Of a stretch of 32,209 nucleotides of DNA, positions 10,118-19,210 are shown in pieces. A model generated the notes under the pieces. That model was not told the DNA's origin. It worked only from the letters and a program-made list of their open reading frames with translations, and made no database searches. The DNA comes from an uncultured Bacteroidales bacterium (GTDB lineage Bacteria; Bacteroidota; Bacteroidia; Bacteroidales; F082). A program made the position numbers and the translations under genes. The stretch covers positions 1 through 32,209 of the forward strand of contig CAMOCK010000215.1 in the NCBI GenBank assembly GCA_946610645.1. Reading direction: 5' to 3'. The first letter of the stretch is position 1, and each line of letters starts with the position of its first letter.

Positions 10118-11884
10118 ATGGCCATGACAAAGGACAAATTCAATTGGGGATTTTGCCTTTGTTGTGGCCTTTTCTTTTGGTTTGTCATCAACCTTTTGCA
10201 AGGCCTTTTCACCGAAATACACGAGGACGAGGCCTATTATCACCTTTATGGTGAACATCTTGCCTGGGGCTATTTCGACCATCCGCCCATGGTGGGACTG
10301 ATGACCTCTTTGAGCAGCATTTTCTTTTCGGGCACCTTGGGCGTAAGGTTTTTCACGATTATTGCGTCCTGCTTGTCGCTATTCATAATCTGGAAAATCT
10401 CAACTTACAACTCTCAACATCCCACTGACACTAAATCCTCAACTCTAAATCCTACACTCCTCTTCTTCACCCTCGCCTTCTCCGTCGTAATGTTCAACAT
10501 CTATGGCTTCATCACCACGCCCGATGTGGGATTGATTCTGTTTTCGGCCTTGTTTCTCCTTGTGTATCAGCATTATTTGGCAGAGAGCAATTGGACCCGA
10601 GCCTTGTTGATGGGCGTTTTGATGGCTTGCATGGTTTACAGCAAATATCAAGCTTTCTTGCTGTTGGGCCTGATTGTGCTATCAAACCTTGCATTGTTGA
10701 AAGACGGCAAGTTTTATGTCGCTATCCTTGTGGCTTTGGCCTTGCTGATGCCGCACATCCTTTGGCAAATCAATGCGGATTTCCCGAGTTTCAAATACCA
10801 TCTTTTGCAGCGCAGCGAGCCGTTCTGCTGGAGTTATTTCCTTGAGTATCTGCCCAATCAACTTCTGGTTTTCAATCCGTTCATTTTCGGTGCGGTGGTT
10901 TATGTGCTGATCAAACAAAGCCCGGAAAGGGCGACACGAACAGTGGCAGGCGGTGCAACCCCTGCTGAAAACCAAGTCTTCGACAGAGGCCTCAAGTTCA
11001 TCCTCATCGGGTTCTTTTTCTTCTTCTGGCTGATGGCACTCCGTGGGCATGTGGAGCCGCATTGGACTATTGTTTGCGTGATTCCAGCGGTTGTTTTGGT
11101 TTATCGCAAAGCCTTGATTGACGCTAAGTTAAGAAAATACACCAAACGTTTCATCCTGCCTTCGCTCTTGTTGGTCATGGCCATAAGGATTCTTTTGTTG
11201 ACCCCTTTGGCCGCTCCTTTCGGCTATCACGGCAAGGAAGCCTATTACAAAGCCATCGAAAAGGTGGCGGGCGGCAATCCAGTCGTGTTTCGCGGGTCGT
11301 TTCAGCAACCTTCTTTGTATCATTACTTTACTGGCAAGGAAAGTTCAGTGCTTCGGGCTTATTACGACCGCAAGACCCAGTTTGACCTATGGCAGTTCGA
11401 CACGGTTTGGACAGGCAAGCCTGTGTTCGTTTGTGGGCCGGTGTTGAATTTGTCTGATACGGTGCGGTATGGCAATCATCTCGTTGAGGGCTATTTGATG
11501 CATAGTTTCCAGTCGCCCAACCGTTTGGTGGCCGATTTCAAGATACTTGGTCACGACGACGAAAAACCTGTTGTCCTTCATCATGGCGACACAATCTTCA
11601 TGGAATTCTCCATTTTCAACCCATTGGGGAAAGCTTATGGCTTCCAACACGAAGAAATGCAGACCAACCTCAGTTTGTCATATCAGTTCACCAACCAATA
11701 CGGCCATTTCAATTATGACAAAGCCATAAGGATAGAGCCGCATTCCACCTATTCGGGAACGCTGTCAGCCATTGTGGGCGGCGAGGTTTCGATGGGGCGA
11801 AACCGCCTTTCGTTGTGTTTGGGCGATGCCGTTTCTCCCTATTGCACAGAGGGTAACTATGTGGATGTATTGGTTTTGGAATAG
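10118..11884 (+). CDS. ArnT/PMT-like glycosyltransferase (GT39 family), integral membrane
   Basis: EIHEDEAYYHLYGEHLAWGYFDHPPMVGLM near N-terminus followed by many TM segments. Confidence 0.85.
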   Translation: MAMTKDKFNWGFCLCCGLFFWFVINLLQGLFTEIHEDEAYYHLYGEHLAWGYFDHPPMVGLMTSLSSIFFSGTLGVRFFTIIASCLSLFIIWKISTYNSQHPTDTKSSTLNPTLLFFTLAFSVVMFNIYGFITTPDVGLILFSALFLLVYQHYLAESNWTRALLMGVLMACMVYSKYQAFLLLGLIVLSNLALLKDGKFYVAILVALALLMPHILWQINADFPSFKYHLLQRSEPFCWSYFLEYLPNQLLVFNPFIFGAVVYVLIKQSPERATRTVAGGATPAENQVFDRGLKFILIGFFFFFWLMALRGHVEPHWTIVCVIPAVVLVYRKALIDAKLRKYTKRFILPSLLLVMAIRILLLTPLAAPFGYHGKEAYYKAIEKVAGGNPVVFRGSFQQPSLYHYFTGKESSVLRAYYDRKTQFDLWQFDTVWTGKPVFVCGPVLNLSDTVRYGNHLVEGYLMHSFQSPNRLVADFKILGHDDEKPVVLHHGDTIFMEFSIFNPLGKAYGFQHEEMQTNLSLSYQFTNQYGHFNYDKAIRIEPHSTYSGTLSAIVGGEVSMGRNRLSLCLGDAVSPYCTEGNYVDVLVLE

Positions 11885-11893
11885 TTGCGAGGC

Positions 11894-12427
11894 TCAATAC
11901 AGGTCGTCCGAACTGCGCAATCCCAGAAAAATCTCCTCCTTGCGAATGGCTTCCTTGGCGTAGTCCACGGTGTTCTTCTTCGTGATTTCACTAAGGATGT
12001 CAATCTCGTGCTGTTCGATGTCCATCATTGTGGTCACGATTCTTCCTTTGTGGGAATCCATCAGGAAGACGTAGCCCACACCTTCGATTTCGGCGATTTT
12101 CGCTTTGTTGGCCTCAATGCGGTTCCGCATCGGGTCGTTGCGGATGATGAGAAGATAATCGATGCGGGGCGAAAAATCAAGGAGCATTTTGTCGAAGCAA
12201 ACAGTGGAAACAAGGTTGTACACGGGGCTGTTTTCGCCCGCAGTATAATAATAGAATGAATAGACGGCTTCCTCAAAAAAGAGGTCGTCTTGTCGCACAA
12301 GGTCGATTCCAAGTTTGTCGTTGATGCGGCAGGCAAGCTTGTAATCCACCAATGTTGAGTTGATTCCGATGATGGCGGTATCATTATAAGAGGGGATGCG
12401 AAAACTGATTTTGTTTTTTGAAGCCAT
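11894..12427 (-). CDS. IPExxxVDY family protein
   Basis: MASKNKISFRIPSYNDTAIIGINSTLVDYKLACRINDKLGIDL...FSPRIDYLLIIRN; adjacent to rnc-fabF-acpP. Confidence 0.72.
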   Translation of the reverse strand: MASKNKISFRIPSYNDTAIIGINSTLVDYKLACRINDKLGIDLVRQDDLFFEEAVYSFYYYTAGENSPVYNLVSTVCFDKMLLDFSPRIDYLLIIRNDPMRNRIEANKAKIAEIEGVGYVFLMDSHKGRIVTTMMDIEQHEIDILSEITKKNTVDYAKEAIRKEEIFLGLRSSDDLY

Positions 12428-12431
12428 GGCG

Positions 12432-12439
12432 CAAAGATA
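12432..12439 (-). promoter_or_regulatory. -7 box TATCTTTG 4 nt before the IPExxxVDY ATG
   Basis: caaagata at 12432-12439; ATG at 12427 (minus). Confidence 0.5.
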
Positions 12440-12441
12440 CA

Positions 12442-13167
12442 TCAATTATTCAACATCTGTAAAGTTTTTTCGGAGGCGAGCTGTTCAGCGCCTTTAACGG
12501 AATAGTCGATGGCCTCGGCATATCCCTTGCCGTCGATGAAAACCTGAACGTGATAGATGTTGCGGTTTTCTTTCTTGTTTTCCTCCAAAAGCCGGAACTC
12601 CAGATTCTTCTTTTGTTTTTGAGTCCATTCAAGGATTTTGCTCTTGAAGTTGGTCTCGGTTTCCATCAGCTGCTCCAAATCGATGTGGACGTTGATGATT
12701 CGGTCGATGATGATGTGTTTTGTGAAGTCGTATCCGCGGTCGAGGTAAATGGATCCCATCAGTGCTTCAAAGGTGTTGCCGCCCAAATAGCGGAAGCTTG
12801 TCCCTTTTCCATTGTCGTGGACATATCTAATATATTCGTCGAAACCAAGTTTTTGGGAGAGTTGGTTCAGCGAGGCTCGACTGACGATGCGTGAGCGCAT
12901 TTTCGTCAAAAAGCCTTCGGACTGGGTAGGGTATTTCCGGAAAAGGAAGTCGGCCACGCTGAGGCTCAACACGGCATCGCCAAGGTATTCGAGGCGCTCG
13001 TTGCTCAGGTGGTAGTTTCCTACGTTTTCCTCCGACCGCGACTTGTGCGTGAAAGCCAATTTGTACAAGGCGATGTTTTTCGGACGGAAACCAAAAATGT
13101 TATTGATGTAGTCGGCAAGAGACTTCTCTTCAGGAGAAAGCTGGGCAAACAAAGTCGGGAAGGCCAT
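12442..13167 (-). CDS. rnc: Ribonuclease III
   Basis: NERLEYLGDAVLSLSVADFLFRKYP, GNTFEALMGSIYLDRGYD, C-terminal dsRBD-like region. Confidence 0.95.
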   Translation of the reverse strand: MAFPTLFAQLSPEEKSLADYINNIFGFRPKNIALYKLAFTHKSRSEENVGNYHLSNERLEYLGDAVLSLSVADFLFRKYPTQSEGFLTKMRSRIVSRASLNQLSQKLGFDEYIRYVHDNGKGTSFRYLGGNTFEALMGSIYLDRGYDFTKHIIIDRIINVHIDLEQLMETETNFKSKILEWTQKQKKNLEFRLLEENKKENRNIYHVQVFIDGKGYAEAIDYSVKGAEQLASEKTLQMLNN

Positions 13168-13168
13168 T

Positions 13169-14422
13169 TTACTCGAACTTTTTGAAGATCAAGGTGGCGT
13201 TTTGTCCGCCGAAGCCAAAAGAGTTCGTCAAGGCATAATGCAGGTCGCGTTTCTTGGCCTTGTTGAACGTGAAATCGAGCCGGCTGTCGATTTGCGGGTC
13301 GTCGTCGAAATGGTTGATTGTAGGCGGGACGATGCCGTTTTTCAAGGCCAGGATGCTTGCTATGGCTTCGATGGCTCCCGCGCCGCCCAGGAGGTGCCCC
13401 GTCATCGACTTGGTGGAGTTGAGGCTGATATTGTAGGCGTGTTCGCCGAACACCTCTTTTATGGCGATGGGTTCGGCCACGTCGCCTGCTGGCGTCGAGG
13501 TGCCGTGTGTGTTGATGTGGTCGATGGCTTCGGGTTCGATTTCGGCATCGTCCAATGCGCGTTTCATGCTGAGGATGCCGCCTGTGCCTTCGGGATGCGG
13601 AGCGGTGATGTGGTAGGCATCAGCCGAGGCACCGCTGCCAACGAGTTCGGCGTAAATCTTGGCTCCACGGGCTACGGCGTGTTCGTATTCTTCGAGCACG
13701 ATGCAACCTGCGCCTTCACCCATCACGAAGCCGTCGCGGTTGAGGTCGAAAGGACGCGAGGCGGTCAGTGGGTCGTCGTTGCGCGTCGAAAGGGCTTTCA
13801 TGGCGTTGAAGCCGCCGATGCCACACTCGCCAATGGCAGCTCCGGCACCGCCGGCCACAATAACCTTGCTCTTGCCAAAACGGATGTAGTTGAAAGCATC
13901 CATGATGCCATGTGCCGAAGAGGCACAGGCTGACACGGTGGCGAAGTTGGGACCGCGGAAGCCGTATTTGATGGAGAGGACACCGCCAGGCATATTGACA
14001 ATCATTTTGGTGATGAGGAATGGGCTGAAGCGCGGCATGCCGTCGCCATTCACGAAAAACTCCTTCATCTCGTTGAAGAAATGCTGAACGCCTCCGATGC
14101 CCGAGGTCAGCATTACGCCTACTTCGTCAAAATCTGTATTCTCTGGGGTGATGCCCGAGTCGGCTATGGCTTCGTCGGCGGCCACAATGTCGAACTGGGC
14201 AAACAAGTCGTATTTCCTTGCGGTCTTCTTGTCGAAGAAGTCGTCGGGGTTGTAGCCCTTCACCTCGCAGGCGAAATGCGTCTTGTATAAAGAAGAATCG
14301 AAACGGGTAATCTCACCTGCCCCGTTTTTGCCATTTATCAGCCCCGTCCAGAAATCCTTGACGGTATTTCCGATGGGGGTGATGGCTCCGAGGCCCGTGA
14401 CGACCACACGTTTCGATTCCAT
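13169..14422 (-). CDS. fabF: Beta-ketoacyl-ACP synthase II
   Basis: RVVVTGLGAITPIGNTVKDFW, SACASSAHGIMDAFNYI, NTHGTSTPAGD, NSTKSMTGHLLGGAGAIEAI. Confidence 0.97.
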   Translation of the reverse strand: MESKRVVVTGLGAITPIGNTVKDFWTGLINGKNGAGEITRFDSSLYKTHFACEVKGYNPDDFFDKKTARKYDLFAQFDIVAADEAIADSGITPENTDFDEVGVMLTSGIGGVQHFFNEMKEFFVNGDGMPRFSPFLITKMIVNMPGGVLSIKYGFRGPNFATVSACASSAHGIMDAFNYIRFGKSKVIVAGGAGAAIGECGIGGFNAMKALSTRNDDPLTASRPFDLNRDGFVMGEGAGCIVLEEYEHAVARGAKIYAELVGSGASADAYHITAPHPEGTGGILSMKRALDDAEIEPEAIDHINTHGTSTPAGDVAEPIAIKEVFGEHAYNISLNSTKSMTGHLLGGAGAIEAIASILALKNGIVPPTINHFDDDPQIDSRLDFTFNKAKKRDLHYALTNSFGFGGQNATLIFKKFE

Positions 14423-14445
14423 GAAATCTTTATAGATTCTTGAGA

Positions 14446-14688
14446 TTAGTTTTCGGCACGCATCTTTTCGATGAGATTGACCACGTCACCCACGGTTTGG
14501 ATGCTTTCTTGTTGGTCGTCCGGGATGGAGAGGTTGAAGTTCTTTTCAAATTCCATCATCAGCTCAACGGTGTCCAATGAATCGGCGCCAAGATCGTTGG
14601 TGAAGCTGGCTTCCATAGTGACTTCCGAAGGATCCACGCCAAGTTTCTCGGCAATAATCGGAACGATTTCATTCAGAATTTCTTGCAT
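14446..14688 (-). CDS. acpP: Acyl carrier protein
   Basis: 80 aa with [23 protein letters not shown] (4'-phosphopantetheine Ser). Confidence 0.96.
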   Translation of the reverse strand: MQEILNEIVPIIAEKLGVDPSEVTMEASFTNDLGADSLDTVELMMEFEKNFNLSIPDDQQESIQTVGDVVNLIEKMRAEN

Positions 14689-14740
14689 AGTAGTTTCAAT
14701 TTTTGTGTTAAACAAATAAATAAATGCTCGTTTTCGGCGG

Positions 14741-14748
14741 CAAAGATA
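14741..14748 (-). promoter_or_regulatory. -7 box TATCTTTG of the acpP-fabF-rnc transcription unit
   Basis: caaagata on + strand, about 53 bp upstream of acpP. Confidence 0.5.
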
Positions 14749-14846
14749 CGACTTTTTTTGATAACAACACATTTTTTCGGTTTTTTGGCTCCTTGGGAAG
14801 TGAAACACACAACCTTCGTGTTGATGGTTCTCTAAGTTTATGTTGA

Positions 14847-14880
14847 TTTGGACGCAGTGTGGAGAAATTTACTATTTTTG
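14847..14880 (+). promoter_or_regulatory. Promoter for manA: TTTG (-33, 14847-14850) and TATTTTTG (-7, 14873-14880)
   Basis: Both elements of the Bacteroidetes sigma-ABfr-type consensus present. Confidence 0.55.
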
Positions 14881-14922
14881 CACCCGAAATCGTAATCATC
14901 ACTGTAAAAACCAAAGAAAAAG

Positions 14923-15918
14923 ATGCAAACCGTACTCTATCCCATAAAATTCAAGCCCATCTTCAAGGACAAGATTTGGGGAGGTCGCAAGATAAAAGAG
15001 GTGCTTGGCATCGACTATGGCCCGCTGCCCAATTGCGGCGAGGTGTGGCTGCTCTCTGGCCTTTGGGACGAACAGAGCGAAGTGACCAACGGCGACTTCG
15101 AAGGAGACGAAATCAACGACCTCGTGGAAACCTTTATGGGCGACTTGGTGGGCGAGTCGGTCTTCGACAAATACGGCGAGCAGTTCCCGCTGCTGCTGAA
15201 AATCATCGATGCCAACGACTGGCTCTCTGTGCAGGTGCACCCCGACGACGAATTGGCCGAAAAACGCGGCTTGGGCAACGGCAAGACCGAGATGTGGTAT
15301 GTGATGCAGGCCGACAAGGACGCCGACCTCGTGATGGGCTTCAAGCGCGAACTGACCCGCAATGATTATGCTAATATTCTGAAAGACAATCAGCTTCAAT
15401 CCGTTCTGAACCACGAATGGGCTGAAAAGGACGATGTGTTTTTCATACCCGCAGGGCGCGTCCATGCACTGGGACCTGGCATTATGGTGGCCGAGATACA
15501 ACAGACGAGCGACACAACCTATCGTATTTACGACTGGGACCGCATCAACGAGGCAGGCATGAGTCGCGAACTGCACATTCCGCAATCCGTGGAGGCTATC
15601 GATGGCACAGTGCCCGAAAACTATAAAATCACGGTGCCACAAGTGATGAACAAGACCGTTCCCGTCGTTGATTGCCAGTATTTTGTGACCAACCTACTCC
15701 AATTAGAGGGCGAGATGCAGAAGGACTACTCCAATCTCGACTCTTTCGTGATTTTGATGCCTTTGGAAGGATTTTTCACGCTGAATTGGGAAAATGGCGC
15801 GATATTTGTAAACACAGGCGAATGTGTCTTGATTCCGAACCTCATCAAGAAAGTGACCATCAGGGCGGAAAAGTATTGCAAGCTGCTTGAAGTCTATTGC
15901 CAACTTGAAGAGAATTAG
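14923..15918 (+). CDS. manA: Mannose-6-phosphate isomerase (type I)
   Basis: YPIKFKPIFKDKIWGGRKI, LLKIIDANDWLSVQVHPDDELAEKR, PAGRVHALGPGIMVAEIQQTSDTTYRIYDWDR. Confidence 0.92.
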   Translation: MQTVLYPIKFKPIFKDKIWGGRKIKEVLGIDYGPLPNCGEVWLLSGLWDEQSEVTNGDFEGDEINDLVETFMGDLVGESVFDKYGEQFPLLLKIIDANDWLSVQVHPDDELAEKRGLGNGKTEMWYVMQADKDADLVMGFKRELTRNDYANILKDNQLQSVLNHEWAEKDDVFFIPAGRVHALGPGIMVAEIQQTSDTTYRIYDWDRINEAGMSRELHIPQSVEAIDGTVPENYKITVPQVMNKTVPVVDCQYFVTNLLQLEGEMQKDYSNLDSFVILMPLEGFFTLNWENGAIFVNTGECVLIPNLIKKVTIRAEKYCKLLEVYCQLEEN

Positions 15919-15943
15919 GAATTTGAAATGTGGAATTTGGAAT

Positions 15944-15964
15944 CTTAAATCTTAAATCTTAAAT
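15944..15964. repeat. 3x tandem 7-mer CTTAAAT
   Basis: cttaaatcttaaatcttaaat immediately upstream of the TlpA-like gene. Confidence 0.85.
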
Positions 15965-15975
15965 ATCAAATCGTT

Positions 15976-16479
15976 ATGAAAAAACTAACCGCTCTTTTGC
16001 TTTTGGCTCTCTTCGCAACGGGCCTCTACGCACAATCGAAAACCGACCTGCCGAACGTCACTCTGAAAGACCTGAACGGCAAGGACGTGAACATCGCCAA
16101 ACTTTCGAACAACGGCAAACCCATCGTGATCACCTTCTGGGCCACATGGTGTGCCCCATGCATCAAGGAACACAACGCCTTGAACGACGTGTATCAAGAC
16201 TGGGTTGACGAAACCGGCGTGAAACTGTATGCCGTCTCCATCGACGACTCGCGCTCGACCGCCAAGGTGAAGCCCGTCGTTGAAGGCAAAGGCTGGGACT
16301 TCGACATCCTGCTCGACGTGAACAGCGACCTCAAACGCGCCATGAACGTGAGCAACCCGCCCCACACCTTCCTCATCGACGGCAGCGGCAAGATCGTTTG
16401 GCAACACACTGGCTACGTCGAAGGCGGCGAAGAAGAACTCTACGAGGAAATCCTGAAAGTAGCGAAAAAGAAAAAGTAA
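15976..16479 (+). CDS. TlpA-like periplasmic thioredoxin-family protein
   Basis: Signal peptide MKKLTALLLLALFATGLYAQ; FWATWCAPCIKEH (CxxC). Confidence 0.87.
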   Translation: MKKLTALLLLALFATGLYAQSKTDLPNVTLKDLNGKDVNIAKLSNNGKPIVITFWATWCAPCIKEHNALNDVYQDWVDETGVKLYAVSIDDSRSTAKVKPVVEGKGWDFDILLDVNSDLKRAMNVSNPPHTFLIDGSGKIVWQHTGYVEGGEEELYEEILKVAKKKK

Positions 16480-16485
16480 TCAGTT

Positions 16486-16552
16486 GACACGAGACTACGA
16501 GACTGCGGGACACGAGACTATGGATTGTCCCGAAGTCGCGAAGTCCCGTGTC
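16486..16552. repeat. Long imperfect inverted repeat (26-nt arms, 15-nt loop)
   Basis: GACACGAGACTACGAGACTGCGGGAC (16486-16511) vs GTCCCGAAGTCGCGAAGTCCCGTGTC (16527-16552): 22 of 26 positions complementary by hand alignment. Confidence 0.85.
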
Positions 16553-16575
16553 GCGAAGTCAAAATAAATCATTGT

Positions 16576-18312
16576 ATGCAAAAACACATACTATTAGTAA
16601 CAGTACTCGCCCTGATTGGTTTCGGAGCGAGTGCACAGTCGTTTCTTGAAAACAGCCAAGTGAACGGCAGTTTCCAGACCGATGCGCAATACTACATGCT
16701 CGACAAGGGCATAGACATCACCGACCTCAACGGGAAGAAATTTGGCATCAACGGTTTCGGTAAGGTGAATTATACCAACGGCAACTTCTCGGCAGGCATC
16801 CGTTTCGAGGCTTTCCTGCCTGAGATGAACGGTTTCCGCAGCGAACTGAACGGCGTGGGCTTGGCCAATTTTTACGCCACCTACGACAACGGCTTCATTG
16901 GCGTTACCGTGGGCGACATCTACGACCAATTCGGCAGCGGCCTCGTGTTCCGCACCTACGAGGAGTGGTCGCTTGGCATGGACAACGCCTTGCGCGGCGC
17001 CCGTGTGGTGCTTCGCCCAACCAACGGCGTGACTATCAAAGGCGTGTATGGTCGCCAACGTTTCTTCTGGGCACCTTACCTTGAGCGTGAGATGTCGGCC
17101 GACGACTATCGCGGCATCGTGCGGGGCGCAGATGCCGAGTGGGACCTCAACCAAAGCATTCCTTCCATGAACGACTCGAAGTTCAGGATGAGCCTCGGCG
17201 GTAGCTTCGTCAGCAAGAAGCAGGCCGACCAAAGCCTGTTCTACTACATCCCCGAAAACGTTGGCGCAGCCGCTGCCCGACTGAACCTCGGCTACGGCAA
17301 CTGGGCCTTCAGCACCGAATATGCCTACAAGATCAACGACCCGTCGGCCATCAACAACTTCATCTACAAGGAGGGCCAAGCATTGATGGCCTCGCTGTCT
17401 TATTCCCAAAAGGGCTTTGGTGCCGTCTTGCAGGTGAAACGCACAGACAACATGAGCTTCAAGTCGATGTACACAGGCAAGCAGAATGACCTCGACATCA
17501 ACTTCATCCCACCTATTAATTATACGCACACACATAGCCTGCCGTCGATGTACACCTATTCGACCCAGCCCAACGGCGAGATGGCGGCCCAGCTACAGGT
17601 GAACTACACCATCCCGAAAGGCACGGCACTCGGTGGAAAATACGGCACCAAGTTGGCCTTCAACATGAGCCAAGTGAACGACATCGTCCGCGACTCCATC
17701 ATGGACAACGGCCAAATGGTAATCAACAAGAAAGGCTCGTTGGGTTATGCGTCCGATTTCTTCGCCATCAGCAAGCATCGCTTCTTCCGCGACATCAACT
17801 TTGAAATCGACAAACGCATCAACAAGGACTGGCACGTCAACGCGCAATACATCAACCTGTATTACGACATCGAGACCATCGAAGGACATGCTGGCGCTCC
17901 AGTGGTGCAGGCCAACATCGGTTTTGTTGACGTGACCTACAAAATCAACAAGAAGCAAAGCCTCCGACTTGAACTGCAAGGCCTCTGGGAAAACGAAGTC
18001 CACAAAGGCTACGAGGTGGAAGAAAGCGAGAAGAAGGACTACCAGAAGCGCGGCGACTGGGCTGCGGCCTTGTTGGAATACACGATTTCACCTCATTGGT
18101 CGTTCTCCATCGCCGACAAGTGGAACTACGGCAATCCCGTCGAGGAATATCGCGACCATTATTTCACTGGCACGGTCACCTATATCCACGACGCCACTCG
18201 CGTCATGCTGAGCGGTGGCCGCCAAAGCGAAGGCGTGGTGTGCGTGGGCGGCGTGTGCCGCACGGTGCCGGCCTCAAGCGGCGTAACGTTAACGGTTTCG
18301 ACTTCGTTTTGA
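16576..18312 (+). CDS. DUF6029-like outer-membrane/beta-rich protein
   Basis: Signal peptide MQKHILLVTVLALIGFGASAQS; alternating beta-barrel-like strands; FYATYDNGFIGVTVGDIYDQFGSGLVFRTYEEWSLGMDNALRGARV. Confidence 0.72.
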   Translation: MQKHILLVTVLALIGFGASAQSFLENSQVNGSFQTDAQYYMLDKGIDITDLNGKKFGINGFGKVNYTNGNFSAGIRFEAFLPEMNGFRSELNGVGLANFYATYDNGFIGVTVGDIYDQFGSGLVFRTYEEWSLGMDNALRGARVVLRPTNGVTIKGVYGRQRFFWAPYLEREMSADDYRGIVRGADAEWDLNQSIPSMNDSKFRMSLGGSFVSKKQADQSLFYYIPENVGAAAARLNLGYGNWAFSTEYAYKINDPSAINNFIYKEGQALMASLSYSQKGFGAVLQVKRTDNMSFKSMYTGKQNDLDINFIPPINYTHTHSLPSMYTYSTQPNGEMAAQLQVNYTIPKGTALGGKYGTKLAFNMSQVNDIVRDSIMDNGQMVINKKGSLGYASDFFAISKHRFFRDINFEIDKRINKDWHVNAQYINLYYDIETIEGHAGAPVVQANIGFVDVTYKINKKQSLRLELQGLWENEVHKGYEVEESEKKDYQKRGDWAAALLEYTISPHWSFSIADKWNYGNPVEEYRDHYFTGTVTYIHDATRVMLSGGRQSEGVVCVGGVCRTVPASSGVTLTVSTSF

Positions 18313-18332
18313 TGGACTTCGATACTCGTGTC

Positions 18333-18378
18333 TCGTCTGAAAGACGATACTTCAGTAACCGTAGGTCGTGACCTACGG
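18333..18378. repeat. Two adjacent short palindromes: TCGTCT-gaa-AGACGA (18333-18347) and CCGTAGGTC-gt-GACCTACGG (18359-18378)
   Basis: Read directly in the intergenic gap. Confidence 0.85.
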
Positions 18379-18403
18379 CAACAACAAACAAAACATAGTA
18401 ACA

Positions 18404-19210
18404 ATGAAAAAGACAATCATAACCTTAATGGCAGCCATGGCGATAGCCACGGCAGGCTGCGACAAAATCGACATCAACAACACGCACAAGCCCTATACGC
18501 CCACGGGCGGCAGCAAAACGGTGCTCATCAAGGACTTCACCGGCGCACGCTGCGTGAACTGCCCCGAAGCGGCCGACTATGCCCACGAGCTGCAACATCG
18601 CTTGGGCGAGGACCGCATCTTCATCCTGAGCGTCCACGCTGGCTATCTCGCTACGCCAACGGGACAGTTCCCCGACTTCCTCACCGATGAGGGCACAGCA
18701 TGGTATAACAACCATGATTCCAATCCTTTGTTTAGCGTCGACCATGTGGCCCTGACGGATGGCAACACGCTCAATGTCGAGCAAATCGACACGCCGGTGG
18801 CCGATGCCTTGGCCGAACCACAGTCGTTCGACATCACGGTGGAAAACACCTATGACGAATCGTCGCGAAAGTTAGACGTGAAGTCGGAGGTGAAAGCCGT
18901 CACCGATTACGAAGGACAACTCTATGTCAGCTATTGCTTGGTCGAGGACAGCATCGTCGGGTGGCAAATCATCCCTGGCGGCATGGATCGCGAGTATGTG
19001 TTCCGCAACGTGTTTCGTGGCACACTCAACGGTGCCGACGGCGAACCACTGCCAAGCAACCATGTTTTTGTGGAAGACACCTTTGCCTTCACACACAGCA
19101 TGACGCTTGACTCGACCTACAACGCCGACCAATGCTACATCTTGTCATACGTTTCCGATAACAGCAAGAACGGCAAGATATTGCAGACGGCCATGCAAAA
19201 GGTCAAATGA
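18404..19210 (+). CDS. Omp28-related lipoprotein with thioredoxin-like CxxC
   Basis: Lipobox MKKTIITLMAAMAIATAGC; VLIKDFTGARCVNCPEAADYAHEL; FSVDHVALTDGN. Confidence 0.78.
   Translation: MKKTIITLMAAMAIATAGCDKIDINNTHKPYTPTGGSKTVLIKDFTGARCVNCPEAADYAHELQHRLGEDRIFILSVHAGYLATPTGQFPDFLTDEGTAWYNNHDSNPLFSVDHVALTDGNTLNVEQIDTPVADALAEPQSFDITVENTYDESSRKLDVKSEVKAVTDYEGQLYVSYCLVEDSIVGWQIIPGGMDREYVFRNVFRGTLNGADGEPLPSNHVFVEDTFAFTHSMTLDSTYNADQCYILSYVSDNSKNGKILQTAMQKVK

Noticed and set aside
14689-14808. 40-aa N-terminal extension of acpP
   Set aside because: Contains the promoter box; canonical ACP is the 80-aa MQEILNEIV... protein.
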